Both the position numbers and the translations under genes were made by a program. From Ryuthela nishihirai (taxonomy: Eukaryota > Arthropoda > Arachnida > Araneae > Heptathelidae), in NCBI GenBank assembly GCA_038380435.1, contig JAWZYU010000019.1, positions 28,607,801 through 28,671,800 on the forward strand: DNA of 64,000 nt. Reading direction: 5' to 3'. How positions within the stretch are numbered: position 1 is the stretch's first letter; each line of letters begins with the position of its first letter. Of this stretch, positions 1-11,197 are shown one piece after another. Under the pieces are notes generated by a model. That model had not been told where the DNA came from and ran no database searches. It saw only the letters and a program-made list of their open reading frames with translations.

Positions 1-350
1 ACTAGACAATGATCATCACAACCAAGGGACTCAGCTTGTTTAGTATGCTCAGTGTTTACTGCTATTTTGATTGGGTGGATAAAAGCCGGGTGAATAGGAA
101 AAAAATAACATGAATAAGAATGAGATAGGGAATCTTTAGATGGATTGTTTAGTGCTTTTTTTTTTAAGAGTAGGTGCCAATTTAGAAAATATTTGTTTCG
201 AAATATGTGGAAACTTTAGAAAGTATGTTTTAAAGAGTAGTTTCCTTTCATTATTTTATTTGTCTTTGGCATACAAATGCAATCTAAATAAATGCGTTCA
301 AATACAGTTTACTACTCAACACAGGCTGGGATATGGGAAAAAAAATCGAA

Positions 351-620
351 TTTGGGTTGTTTTACCTCTGAGTACCACTTTTTTTACCACAATGGGCTAA
401 TGGTCTAATCACAAGAACACCGAGGGCTCAAAGAAGATTGAGGGAGGAAACCCGCTGGACAGCTATTGGGAGACAGATGGTAGGTTCCCATCAAGGCCAT
501 CCAACGTGTTCTTTAACATGCACAGAGTATTGCTCTCCCGCACACGAGGTCAGGGCTTAACATTCCATCCGACGGACGGCGGCCATCAGTGTCCTCTACT
601 GACAGGGAGGGGAAAAAAGA
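351..620 (-). mobile_element. SINE1 copy, head missing
   Basis: It starts with the reverse-complement tail TGGGTTGTTTTACCTCTGAG and runs through the conserved central body, but stops before the tRNA-like head. Divergence is high. Confidence 0.8.
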
Positions 621-1560
621 ATTTGGTGTATCTGAAAGAGTAGTAGTAGATCCATTTATACATTTGCTGTTCCCACTAATTTCCGCAATAATTTGTGCAA
701 ATTGTATATGCTTTTAAAAACACTTTTCCGAACGATATAGACTCGTTTACACGAGTAGCGGTAGAGAATTTGATCTTAAGGTAGATGAGGATTTGGTAAT
801 TTTAACAAGTATCATTTCCATCGAATAAGTGGTAATTTAAAGAAGTGTAAGCATCAGTAATATATAACTGAAGAAAGCATTTTCTAATTAGTATTCAGAA
901 ACTGTTGGGTACGAAATTGGAACAATTTCAAAATGCAATTATTTTTAATGAATATCTCGTAAATTAAGAGCGCACTTTTTAACGGATACTTGGTAATTGA
1001 AAATGTTTTGCTCATTGAAACAGATATGTTTTAACTCGATGTTTTCAATCAATGTATGGTGAAATTTGAAAGTATTTCCTATGATTCGTAATTAATTTTG
1101 AAAGTTTTTTAATGAGCACATGGTAATATCAGAAAGCTTTTTAATGAATAGCGAGAAATCTTGAAAAGTGTTTTTTTTCCTTCCCAAGCATCAATAAGTT
1201 ACTAATGATTTCATTTTTATGACGTGATTTTATATTCTGAGTTATTCAGATACTTTCGGGATTTATTTTTTTTGGGGAAACTCTTAAAAAAACTATTTTT
1301 AAAGCAAGGAATGAACAAAAAGATGACTGAAAAAAAAAAGTTATTTTAATCACGAAAAACAAACACAGAAAAAATGGAAAAATTAAATAATTGAATGTTT
1401 TCCAAAATATGTATTTTTTTCTACTTTTTAATCTTCAATGTCAGATTATTCATAAAATTTCTACTAAATATTAGTACTATTCGCAGCTTTATTAAAATTT
1501 AGAGCATACTTTGAATTCGGTCCTTATTTTTGTTAAGTTAGACTAAAAAATTTTGACTCT
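621..1560. other. AT-rich non-coding stretch
   Basis: There is no supported gene. The region is strongly AT-rich with many A or T runs, and I see no motif I can assign. Confidence 0.5.
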
Positions 1561-1564
1561 AAAG

Positions 1565-2075
1565 CAATTACTTGCAGCAAGGTCTGACAAGAGTCCTGTC
1601 AGTATAATGCGCCATAGAGAAGGACTGTGAGATATGGCTGTGGGGCTGTGTTGTTTTACCTCTGAGTGGCATTTCTGTGCACACCATGGGATAAATGGTC
1701 AACGAAAAGACCCCATGTACTAAGAGAAGTTTGCGGAAGGGACCACATTTACAGCTGTTAGGAGAAAGATGGAAGCCAACGAATCAGTGTGTTCTTTAAT
1801 GTGCACCGCTCTTCTAACGGAGCCACGGCTTAAAATCTCATCCGATGGACGGCGGCCGAACCCACAGGGTGGAGGTTTAGCGAAGATAAATGCCACCACT
1901 GGAACACGATCTGGAAACCGCAAATTATGAATATTGCGTGGCACCGACTGAGGCCACACCCGAAAACGTAGGAGAGACCTCATTAGAAAGACAACACAAG
2001 ACACAACCTTGTCGTAACCTATGCTGAACCCAGTTTTTTTAATATATAGCTAAGCACGCTAGCAACTAAGCCAGA
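1565..2075 (-). mobile_element. SINE2 copy split by a SINE1
   Basis: The tail half (GGTCTGACAAGAGTCCTGTC at about 1581) and the head half (from about 1964, ending in a decayed tRNA-like head near 2070) belong to one minus-strand SINE2. It is interrupted by the SINE1 at 1651-1963. Confidence 0.7.
1651..1963 (-). mobile_element. SINE1 copy nested in SINE2
   Basis: It begins TGTTGTTTTACCTCTGAGTG and ends at CACCGACTGAGGCCAC, the reverse complement of the tRNA-like head. It lies between two halves of a SINE2, so it inserted later. Confidence 0.75.
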
Positions 2076-2413
2076 GTGACGGTCAATTAAAGGACTTGCT
2101 GTACCATATAAATAAGAATATATCTTGTTCAAAATGATCTCAAAGGACCTTTTTTTTATTTCGGTATTTTGTGATCTCTTGATCTCGCATATTCCTTAGC
2201 AAATGGGCAAAGTTAAAATAGCTACATTATTTGAGGCCATACAGTTGAGAGATAAAAGGAATATGTGAAATATTAAACACTCTTTTCAACAAAAAAAATT
2301 ATACCCAGATTTCAAATCTTCATAGCGGAGTGGTGATTGGTTCAGCCAGTATCGCGCCAAACTCGTGATACAATGCTCCCAGGTTTGTAACCTCGCTGTG
2401 CCTCATATGAGGG

Positions 2414-2782
2414 TTGGGTGGTTTTACCTCTAAGCTGCACTTTGTTGCACACAATGAGCTAAATGGCCAGGTCACAAACACCCCGAGAATTCAGAAAATG
2501 TCGGGGGAGGGGACCCACTGCAACAGCAATTGGGAGACTGTTAGCCTTCCATCAAGGCCTTCCAGGGTGTTCTTTAGCGTGCACAGGGTAAGGCTCTCCC
2601 GCACATGGAGTCACGGCTTAACGTCCCATCTGACGGACGGTAGCCTTTTCAAACCCATCGGTATCACCTACTGACTGAGGGAAGGTCGGGGAGTTTTGCG
2701 GAGATAAATCTCAACGCTAGTCCAACTGGAACTCGAACTTGGGAACTTCAGATTACAATCCTGGCACGCTACCTACTGAACC
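2414..2782 (-). mobile_element. SINE1 copy, near full length
   Basis: It runs from GGTTGGGTGGTTTTACC to CTACTGAACCCCC. A long C run (2781-2800) replaces the usual head end. ATATGAG flanks both sides as a possible short TSD. Confidence 0.8.
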
Positions 2783-3154
2783 CCCCCCCCCCCCCCCCCC
2801 GATATGAGTTATTCTTCACTAACTCTACTCTGCTTCATAGAGGAAATCGAGAGACAGAGCTGAGTTGGGTCGTTTGACCTCTGAGCGGCACTGTTTTGAC
2901 ACAGTGGTCATGGCAAGGTCACAAGAAACTCAAGGACACTGACAAGATTAAAGAAGGGGATCCACTGGACAGTTTAGGAAATAGATAGAAACCTGCTATC
3001 ATGGCCATCCAAAGTGTTCTTTAACGTGCCCACGGTATGGTTTTGCTACACACAGGATGACGGCATAACATACCATCCAATGGATGTCCACGGTGTCCCC
3101 TTTCTCACCAAAAGCTGTACATGGTTTAGCGAAGATAAATCTCAACGCTGAACA

Positions 3155-3796
3155 ATGAATCTCTTTTGTTGCGATATTATGCAACCACAGCAATTCCCGG
3201 TTCCGCTTGTACAGCACTACCTGGTTATGAAGAGCCGTGCTTATCTAGAGCCGGGGGCAAGGAATACGCCCTATAGGCGCACCTCAACCCCAGCCTCACA
3301 TGGCAGCAGTCCTATAAAAGGAAAGCTGACCACCGGAAGAAACCTTACTTTAATCTATTCCCCGGTTAGCCATGAACAAGGGTATATAGATCCAAGTTCG
3401 ATCGGCGTCCGGGGTGGAGACTCTTAGTAGGACCCAGACTTTTGTGAGGGCTCTGGCTTACTAGGAGCCAATCCCGTTCTGCCGAGCCCTCGAACAGCTC
3501 CCCTGAGCTCCTGATAGGTGAGGTCTCGGACGCCGTCACCATTCAACCGGTCAAGCAGAACTGGTCAGCAGCGTCTCCGACCTCGGTTGGCCTCGGCAAT
3601 GCTCCAGCCGGGGACCACCCCAACCGGCAAAGCCTTCGGCAATGCTCCAGCTGGGGCCTACTTCAGCCGGCAAAGCCTTCGGCAATGCTCCAGCTGGCGA
3701 TCACCCCGACCAGCAAAGCCTCAGCCGGGTTGCTGGGCCCTAGGCCCCCCACCACGACAAGGTGGTCCCCTATCGGGGGGGGGGGGGGGGGGGGGG
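3155..3796. mobile_element. GC-rich retroposed insertion with 14-bp TSD and poly-G end
   Basis: The insertion is flanked by CTCAACGCTGAACA at 3141-3154 and 3797-3810, so its boundaries are exact. It is far more GC-rich than its surroundings, carries a TATAAAAG box at about 3315, and has a 43-bp unit (CGGCAATGCTCCAGC...) repeated three times from 3594. It ends in about 20 G. The long TSD suggests target-primed reverse transcription. I do not recognise the family, and the strand is unclear. Confidence 0.75.
3594..3722 (+). repeat. 43-bp tandem repeat, 3 copies
   Basis: The block CGGCAATGCTCCAGC recurs at 3594, 3637 and 3680, followed each time by a CCGGCAAAGCCT-like segment. It lies inside the retroposed insertion at 3155-3796. 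Confidence 0.85.
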
Positions 3797-3882
3797 CTCA
3801 ACGCTGAACAGGAGGGACTCGAACCTGAGAGCTTTTGATTTCAAAACTGGCGTGGTACTGACTGAGCCAGCCCATACAGAGA

Positions 3883-4231
3883 AGTAGTTTAGTCACACCC
3901 GGGGAATCCCCCTTTGCACAGTGCTTTCCCCCCTATGACGTCATTGACCACGCCCTTATGACGTAACAGGCCACGCCCCACCCCTATGACGTAACAGACC
4001 ACTGAGGGGGAAAAGAGGGGTGAAAGGGGGGTTTAATAAAGGGGGAGGAATTATTAATTATTAATAAAGGGGCGTGGCATGTTACGTAATGATTATGTAA
4101 TGATTACGTCATGTTACGTAATGTTACGTCATAGGGGCGTGACCTGTTACGTCATAGGGGGCGTGGTCGGTGACGTCATAGGGTGGGAAGCACTGTGCAA
4201 AGGGGCATTCCCCGGGTGTGACTAAACTACT
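3883..4231. mobile_element. 349-bp long-TIR element rich in TGACGTCA-like motifs
   Basis: Terminal inverted repeats of about 95-100 bp begin AGTAGTTTAGTCACACCC and end GGGTGTGACTAAACTACT. CAGAGA lies directly outside both ends (3877-3882, 4232-4237), a likely 6-bp TSD. Both arms carry tandem TGACGTCA / TTACGTCA / TTACGTAA motifs and GGGGCGTGG boxes. There is no coding capacity, so it is a non-autonomous DNA element. The superfamily is not assigned. Confidence 0.85.
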
Positions 4232-4242
4232 CAGAGATATTG

Positions 4243-4440
4243 AGGAGTGGCCAAATGTATGGGAGAGCCATACACATATGAAGAGCCTGGGACATTAAAG
4301 AACATCTAGTTGTCCTGAAGGTTTCCATAAGTCTCCTAACTCTCCTGTGAATTCCTTTCCCTATGCAGTTCAGAGCTCTTGAGATCCTTGTGGCTTAATC
4401 AATTAGTTCATTATGTGCAAAAATTGCCGCAGGATTCGCT
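4243..4440 (+). mobile_element. SINE1 remnant (3' half)
   Basis: GGGAGAGCCATAC, CATTAAAGAACATC and TGTGCAAAAATTGCCGC are recognisable. It is 5'-truncated and diverged. Confidence 0.65.
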
Positions 4441-4837
4441 AACCCAATTCCCCTTAGTTGATAATTGACTGTCAGGGATAGGTCAGTCTGTTTGAGAACT
4501 TGATATATTATTAGGAGATTCGGAGTTTATATCGCACTTCTCTCAAAATTCTCTTTTCCATCTAATTCTTCGTACATTGCATTGTTTGACGAAAATGTTT
4601 TCTAAAACTAAATACAAAAAGTGTTTTGAAATATATCTATATCTGAATGAATAATATATATATGGAATAGCTTTCTATTCCAATTCAGCGGGAGGGGGGG
4701 GGGGTCATTCGGTACCGCACTTTTCTTTAATATAATAATATATGTATTCATCATCGTTGTCATCTCACGAAATACATATGTGGAAAGATTTTAAACCTTT
4801 GACCCGCAAAACTAATAGCTTATCTGCAGGAATTGTA

Positions 4838-5208
4838 ATTTGCAATTTCTGGTTCGTAATTTGCAGTTCCCAGATTCGAGCTCCACCTGGGCCAGCGATG
4901 TTTTATCTCCGCAAAACTCCCCGCCCTACACAAGGTCAGTAGGGAAAACCGATGGGCTAGGAAAGACCACCATCCATCGGAGGAACGTTAAGCAGTGGGT
5001 CGTGCGGGGAACAGCCTTACTCTTTGCACGTTTAAGAACAAGCTGGGTGGCATTGACGGGAGGTTACCATCTGTTTCCCAACAGCTATCCAGTTGGTCTC
5101 CTCCCCTCAACCTTCTATAAACCCTAAGGGTCCTTGTGACCTGCCCATTTAACCCGTTGTGGGCAAAAAAAAATGCCACTCAGAGGTGAAACAAAACACA
5201 ACCCAATT
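4838..5208 (+). mobile_element. SINE1 copy
   Basis: It has a decayed tRNA-like head (TAATTTGCAGTTCCCAGATTC), then the body, and ends AAACACAACCCAA. Confidence 0.85.
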
Positions 5209-5457
5209 CAGCGATTTTACTTCTTCCCATTAGATTATTTTTTAGATCTACTCCTACCAGGTCATTGTTCAGCAAAAGAAATTTCCTTTCCACGTCCAAC
5301 AACTCGGTTACCATTTCGATAAATTGCAAAACACAACTGTTTTAACTCAAATAGAATATGAACAGATAATTTCACTAAGATATCTCCTATCCAGGCTAGG
5401 AAAATGACAGATGGTATTGTTTTCTTTTTCTAATAGTTTAGTTATTTTTTGTATTGT

Positions 5458-5800
5458 GGGCTTCGCAGTTTTACCTCTGAGCAGCATTTTTTGCGTGCAA
5501 TGGGTTAAATGACCAATCGAAAGGGCCCAAAGAGCTCAGAGAAGATTGGGGCATGGGAATTCACTGGACAGATGTTAGGAGACAGATAGAAGCCTTCCAA
5601 GGCCGCGAAGTGTGTTGCTTAAAGTACATAGGGTATGGCTCTCCTATACACGTAGCCACGTCTTAACCTAACATCTGGCGAACGACAGTCTTTTCAAGCC
5701 AGTCGATGTCTACTCTCTGACCGAGGGCAGGATCAAACGGAATCATTTTTAAAGCTGGCACCGATAAGACTCGAATCTGAGAACTGCAGATTAGGAGCCA
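5458..5800 (-). mobile_element. SINE1 copy
   Basis: It runs from GCAGTTTTACCTCTGAGC to GACTCGAATCTGAGAACTGC. It is diverged in the body and the head end is incomplete. Confidence 0.75.
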
Positions 5801-5844
5801 ACCTCTGCCCTATTTTATATAATGAATATATAAATAGATTATTT

Positions 5845-5915
5845 ACCCTCAAAGAGCTTCTTGCCAAAAAGGTCTGACATAAGTCTGTCATTATAATAGG
5901 CCATAGACGTCTTAT
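5845..5915 (-). mobile_element. SINE2 fragment
   Basis: AGCTTCTTGCC, GGTCTGACATAAGTCTGTCA and GGCCATAGAC match the SINE2 tail region on the minus strand. A SINE1 follows directly. Confidence 0.6.
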
Positions 5916-5917
5916 GG

Positions 5918-6306
5918 GTTTGGTTGGGTTTTTTTTTACTTCTGAGAGGCATTTTTTTTGCACAAATTGGGCTAAATGGCTAGATCACAAGGATCCCGAA
6001 GGCTCAGAGAAGTTTTGGGGAGAGCACCCACTGGACAGCTGTTGGGAGACAGATGGTAGCTTCCTGTCAAGGCCATCCAGCGTGTTCTTTAACGTGCACA
6101 GGGTATGTCTCTCCAGCACACGGGGCCATGGCTTAACGTCCCATCCGAAGGAGACGGTGGCCTTTCCAAGCCCATCGGTGTCCCCTACTGACCGTGGGCA
6201 GGGCGAGAAATTTTGCGGAGATAAATCTCAACGATGACCCAGTTGAGATTCGAACCTGGGAACTACAGATTATGAGCCTGGCGCTTTACCGACTGAGCCA
6301 CCCCCA
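5918..6306 (-). mobile_element. SINE1 copy, full length
   Basis: It begins GGTTTGGTTGGG, has the complete body, and ends TACCGACTGAGCCACCCCC. Confidence 0.9.
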
Positions 6307-6334
6307 CCCCCGTAGTCTACGGAGTGTGATGACT

Positions 6335-6515
6335 TGTGCACTTTAAAGAATAATGATGGATGTCCTTGACAGAGAGCTTAGATCTGTCTCGGAAGCAACT
6401 GTCCATTGGATTCCCTTCCTCTACTTAACTCTGAGTCATTGAGATCCTTGTGCCCTGACCATTTACACATTATGTACGAAACGGGTTGCTCTGAGGTAAA
6501 ACAGTGTCGGATTTT
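6335..6515 (+). mobile_element. SINE1 remnant (3' half)
   Basis: CTTTAAAGAATAATGATGGA, GAGATCCTTGTGCCCTGACC and CTGAGGTAAAACA are recognisable. Confidence 0.65.
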
Positions 6516-7103
6516 TGTGGGCCGTATCCGAAATCATTCATTTATTTTGTTCCCTCTTTCCCTCAGTATTGCGTTTTCTGTTAGACCTCCTACAACTCTG
6601 TCATGATTCACGAGCGACGAGGGGAATATTCGTTTTGAGGGCAAAACAGCCAACTTAAAATCTGACAGAGAAGTCAAATCTCTTTCTCTGCGCCAAGTTA
6701 GTAACTGCCACGAACTTATGTTCTGATGGCCACTTAGCGTAGTTAAGACTTCCGACGAACATTTTTCCCAAATGCAGCAATAAAGGCTAACTGAATTAGG
6801 AGGAAGAGAGAGCGGCCATGAACTCTTTTGGCGTGCACGTTGCATAGCAGTTAAGAGAGACTGATGCTAGATAGGGGATGCACGAGCTTTATTCTCGTGA
6901 TGTTTTAGCTGATGTGTTTAATGAAAACAATTGAGAGAATTGCACTAAGCGAGTGCCTTTAACATTTTAACGCTTTTGTTTTGCTTTAAATTTTAGTTGT
7001 TGACTAGGAGAATAGCTCACGGTATTTCATTTAGTCCATAGTATGATATTTTTGATAAATTCCAGAGGCTGGTAACTGATTTTCACAAATCGAGAATTTT
7101 TAA

Positions 7104-7589
7104 ATGGTGGAAACAACTGAGATGAAAAATATTCAGGTGATTGAAGAGGCGGATAAGAAAGATGATGGAAAATGCTCAAATGAAGATAAGCAAAGTGAAA
7201 AAACAAAACATGATGGGGAATTAGGAAAGATGAAAAATGTTGGAAGCAATAGAGATGAAGACGATGAATTGGGTTGGGTTGTTTTACTTCTGAGCGGCAC
7301 TTTTTGGCACACAATAGGCTAAATGGCCAAGTCACAAGGACCCCGAATGTTGAGAGAAGGTTGGGTGAAGGGGACCCACAGGACTGCTGTTAGGAGACAG
7401 ATGGTAGCCTCCTGTCAATGTCATCCGCCAATACTTTAAGATGTACAAAGAGCCACGGCTTAGCGTCCCATCCGACGGACGCCGGCCTTTCCAAGCGCAT
7501 CGGTGTCCCCCTACTGAAGGAGACGATGGAAAGGAAGTGATCGAGACGATGGAAGTGATAGAGGTGGAGATGATGGAAGGGTGAAAGAT
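7104..7589 (+). pseudogene. Short acidic, Lys/Asp/Glu-rich open frame split by SINE1
   Basis: An ATG at 7104 opens a low-complexity frame rich in Glu, Asp and Lys, with blocks such as EEADKKDDGKCSNEDK and GSNRDEDDE. It is interrupted at about 7265 by SINE1. AGACGATG on both sides (7257-7264, 7522-7529) looks like the TSD. After the SINE the same style of GAY/GAR/ATG codons continues to a stop near 7589. No splice sites or homology support a gene, and a purine-rich simple repeat is the simpler reading. Confidence 0.25.
7268..7521 (-). mobile_element. SINE1 copy, head missing
   Basis: It begins TGGGTTGGGTTGTTTTACTT and stops after the TCGGTGTCCCCCTACTGA block. A probable 8-bp TSD is AGACGATG. 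It is inserted in a purine-rich stretch. Confidence 0.85.
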
Positions 7590-7654
7590 GAAGATGATGG
7601 AACTGCAGAAATAAACCTAATGTAAGCGGCAGAACTGCGTATATGAAATACAAA

Positions 7655-9149
7655 TTATTACAATGTCAGATTTTCCGCATTCTAATTGAATACTGACAAA
7701 CTCAAGGGGGTGGGGCGCATGAAAACTGTCCAGCCCCAAATGATCATGATCTTAGAGAGTTTTAGAACGAACTCTCTTGGAGTTCTCATGATGTAGGACA
7801 TTTCTGTTGTATTTGATGCATATACATAATCTTAATGGCAGAAGTTCGGATACATCAGGTTTTCACCCGTGACCTGATAATATCTCGATCAACTTTAATG
7901 GCAGTATTGTAAAATGAAGTTTCATTAATCACCAGTTAATTAAATAGCGTTTCTCTGTGCTTGTATTCAAACTATACTACATCACTTCATTCACAATTCT
8001 TCAGTTTACTTGTCAGTCCTTTTTCACCTTCTATAACCTGCGGCGTTTTTATTATGACGTGAGTGATCGCCATTATTTCTATCCCCCCCCTCCAGGAGAA
8101 AATAAAAAAAAAACACAACAGGACCATTGTTGACCCCTTAACATTGTCGTGAATCATTGTTACACGATTTGTGCTGACGAAAAAATGAACACAAATCAAA
8201 GGAGCCACTTGATCAAAGCCAAGAACTAGCTAGGCGGCTGTTAATTATGAAGATTAGGGCCAATCAAGTTCCGTGAATTAGAATAATCGCTATGAGCTAG
8301 AGACACAAATTACGATAATTGTTACCGTTTAAGCTGTGACTTATGGTAATCATAAGTGGTTTTGGTCATGCTGGTTAATTCTCATGCGATAGGAGTCTAG
8401 GATACTGATTAGATTCAATGGTCTTCAAGAGACTCCAAAGAAACTTCAACTGCGGTGCTCTGCAACCTTCCCATTACGTGTATGACAACAAACCCATTAA
8501 GGAAAGGTTTGCGTGTCAGCAGGCACAAACGTTACGTGCCATCTCGTGCAGTGTGTCTTTCTCTTGCTTCTTATCTCAGCGGGAGACTGGGTTCAAGGTT
8601 AGAAAGCCACTGGCTCTGAGAGCCATTGGGTACATGCTATAAACCACCGAACGAAAAAAACAGTTGAACTGCATCCAGTTTTCGTTTTCCGTGGTAGGAA
8701 ATTAAATTACGTTTCCTGCGTTCATTTTTCTTGTTTAAAAGGTCTTTTACTCTATAATAAAATATCCGTGGGTTATTTTCTTATATGAGTAAAAGAATTC
8801 TGCTCTTACAAAAATTCGAGGAAACGTTTCTGAAAGAATCTTCCCAATAGTTGGTTGCTTTGCAGATTTTTTTTTTTCTTGTTGAACATTTAGTTAAGGA
8901 ATAAGTTGTAGAGACTAAAGGCTAGCGACAAAGTTGATGTAAAAACTAGGTACAGTAGGCAAATCATTTTAGTAAGTGCCTTACCGGAGCTCCAACCAGT
9001 GTCCCTTCATCAAGTGCCCAAGCTTGCAATGCATTCGGTCTCGTTCAAAGGTTTCTCAGCACTTATATACTAAATGATGAGATTTTTTTCAAAAGGAAAG
9101 AGTGGTGACAATATTAAAAACTTTATCTATATTTAGTACAAAAATTCTT
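7655..9149. other. Non-coding AT-rich stretch
   Basis: No supported gene. A short open frame at 8418-8642 holds several cysteines but has no clear exon borders. Confidence 0.4.
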
Positions 9150-9522
9150 GGGGTCGCGATGGCTCAGTCGGTAGCGCGCCAGGCTCGTAATCTGCAGTTC
9201 CCAGGTTTGAGTTCCGCCTGAGCCACCGTTGAGATTTATCTCCGCAGACTCCCACCCTTCCCTTGGTGATACCTATGGTCTTGGAAAGGCCGTCGTCTGT
9301 CGGTTGGGACGTTAAGTCGTGGCCCCCGTGTGGGAGAGCCATATCCAGTGCACGTTAAAAAAACACGCTGGATGACCTTGACGGGAGGCTACTATCTGCC
9401 TCCCAGCAGTTGTGCAGTGGGTCCCCTCCCCCAACCTTCTCTGAACCCTAGAGGGCTTTGTGACCTGGTCGTTTAGGCCATGGTGGGCACAAAAGTGCTT
9501 CTCAGAGGTCAAACAACCCAAC
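9150..9522 (+). mobile_element. SINE1 copy, full length
   Basis: The tRNA-like head GATGGCTCAGTCGGTAGCGC has A-box and B-box-like sequence. It is followed by the full body and ends GGTCAAACAACCCAAC. Confidence 0.9.
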
Positions 9523-9669
9523 AAAAGTTTTTCAGCACTCATGCACATCAAGCAAAAATTTCTCAATATTTTTATACATAATAATTTTCGCAGATTTTCG
9601 TAGAACCCATATACATAACACACAATTTTCTGATCGCAAACTCGAGCAAAATTTGCACCATTGTAATAA

Positions 9670-9928
9670 GTTGGGCTTGATTTATCTCTGAATAGCCCTT
9701 TTTTGCACACAATGGGCTAGGTCACCAGGACCCCGGTGCTCAGAGAAGATCGGGAGAAGTGAATCCACAGGACAGCTATTAGAAGACAGATAGACTCTTC
9801 CAAGGCCATCCATCATGTTCTTTAACGTGCACAGGTATGGCTTTCCCGCACACAGGGCCACGGCTGTAGGTCCCATCTAACGGACAATGTCCTTTCCAAG
9901 CTTATCGGTGTCTACTTTGGACCAAGGG
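9670..9928 (-). mobile_element. SINE1 copy, head missing
   Basis: It begins TTGGGCTTGATTTATCTCTG and ends at TTTGGACCAAGGG. It shares private changes (CATCTAACGGACA, AAGCTTATCGG) with the copy at 10348-10612. Confidence 0.8.
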
Positions 9929-10347
9929 CTGTCAAGGATGTTCCCATCCGAGTTTTCATGTTGCTTCTCCGCTGTATGCTGTGTTCGACGAGAGCCATGT
10001 GTGACCCATTTGTGACCCAGATGACCTGCGGAACTCGGACCGACGCATCTTAATATGCCGTGACGTGAGGTCTGCTGCGCGCTTACAGCGGGTAGAGGGG
10101 ATTGGAGCCCATCGGAAAAGAATGGAGCTTCTATCCTGACCGTCGAAAGGGTATTATCGGTGGGGCAGTGGATTAAGGCTGCGCTCAATTGTTATTGTAA
10201 TCGTTTATGTAGAGTGCAGCTTATTAAACTAATATTTAGTCAAGAGATACTGAGTTAATGGCGTTATTATTAATACGACAACTACTGTGTGACAAAGGTC
10301 AACTAAAGACATTAAGCCAACAGATCTCCCATATAAATAAGAAAGAT

Positions 10348-10612
10348 CTTGACATTGGACAGCTATTAGAAGACAGATGGTGGCTTCCAAGGCCATCCAA
10401 CTTGTTCTTTAACGTGCACAGGTATGGCTCTCCCGTACACGAGGCCAGTGCTGGAGATCCCATCTAACGGACAGTGTCCTTTCCAAGCTTATCGGTGTCT
10501 ACTGTGGACCAAGGATAGGGTCGGGGTTTAGCAAGGATAAATATTAAGGTGGCCCAGTGGGACTCGAACCTGGGAACTATAGATTATGAACCAGGCGCAC
10601 TACCGACTAAGT
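10348..10612 (-). mobile_element. SINE1 copy, tail missing
   Basis: It begins at GGACAGCTATTAGAAGACAG and ends at CTACCGACTAAGTCAACC. Its first 150 bp is nearly the same as 9775-9928. Confidence 0.8.
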
Positions 10613-10807
10613 CAACCCTCGCTTCTGCATTTTAATAGCAAGTAACACATAAATAAGACATAAAATGATCTTTAAAAGCTTAAAACACACAAATTACAAA
10701 TATTTTGTCAAAATACGAAAAGTTCTAACTTATACAAGACATGACGTTAAATAATTTGATTCTTAATCAAATTATTGTTACACACGACATAGTCTTTTGT
10801 ATTTGAC

Positions 10808-11197
10808 CCGTTCGGGGGTGGCTCAGTCGGTAGCGCGCCAGGCTCGTAATCTGTAGTTCCCAGGTTCGAGTCCCAGCTGGGTCAGCGTTGAGATTTATCT
10901 CTGCAAAATTTCCCCGCCCTGCCCACGGTCAGTAGGGGACACCGATGGGCTTGGAAAGACCGCCGTCCGTCGGATGGGACGTTAAGCCGTGGCCCCGTGT
11001 GCGGGAGAGCCATACCCTGTGCACGTTAAAGAACACGCTGGATGGCCTTGACGGGAGGCTACCATCTGTCCCCCAACAGCTGTTCCAGTGGGTCCCCTCC
11101 CCCAACCTTCTCTGAGCCTTCGGGGTACTTGTGGCCTAGCCATTTAGTCCATGGTGTGCAAAAAAGTACCGCTCAGAGGTAAAACAATCCAATCCAA
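10808..11197 (+). mobile_element. SINE1 copy, full length, with 10-bp TSD
   Basis: The duplication TGTATTTGAC flanks it (10798-10807 and 11198-11207). The tRNA-like head is intact (GGCTCAGTCGGTAGCGCGCC, then GGTTCGAGTCC), and the tail is CAATCCAATCCAA. Confidence 0.93.

Larger units (their letters stand above)
2864..3876 (-). mobile_element. SINE1 copy split by a 642-bp retroposed insertion
   Basis: The body lies at 2864-3154 and the head half at 3797-3876 (CTCAACGCTGAACA, then GGACTCGAACC and CTGACTGAGCC). A 14-bp duplication marks the insertion point. Confidence 0.85.

Noticed and set aside
8418..8642. Cysteine-containing open frame that might be a PAN-type exon upstream of the ZP domain
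   Set aside because: There is a pyrimidine-rich CAG inside it, but the frame ends at a stop soon after, and the cysteine spacing is not convincing.
9150..9225. tRNA genes at the SINE1 and SINE2 heads
   Set aside because: They have A- and B-box-like sequence but continue into SINE bodies and lack paired acceptor stems.
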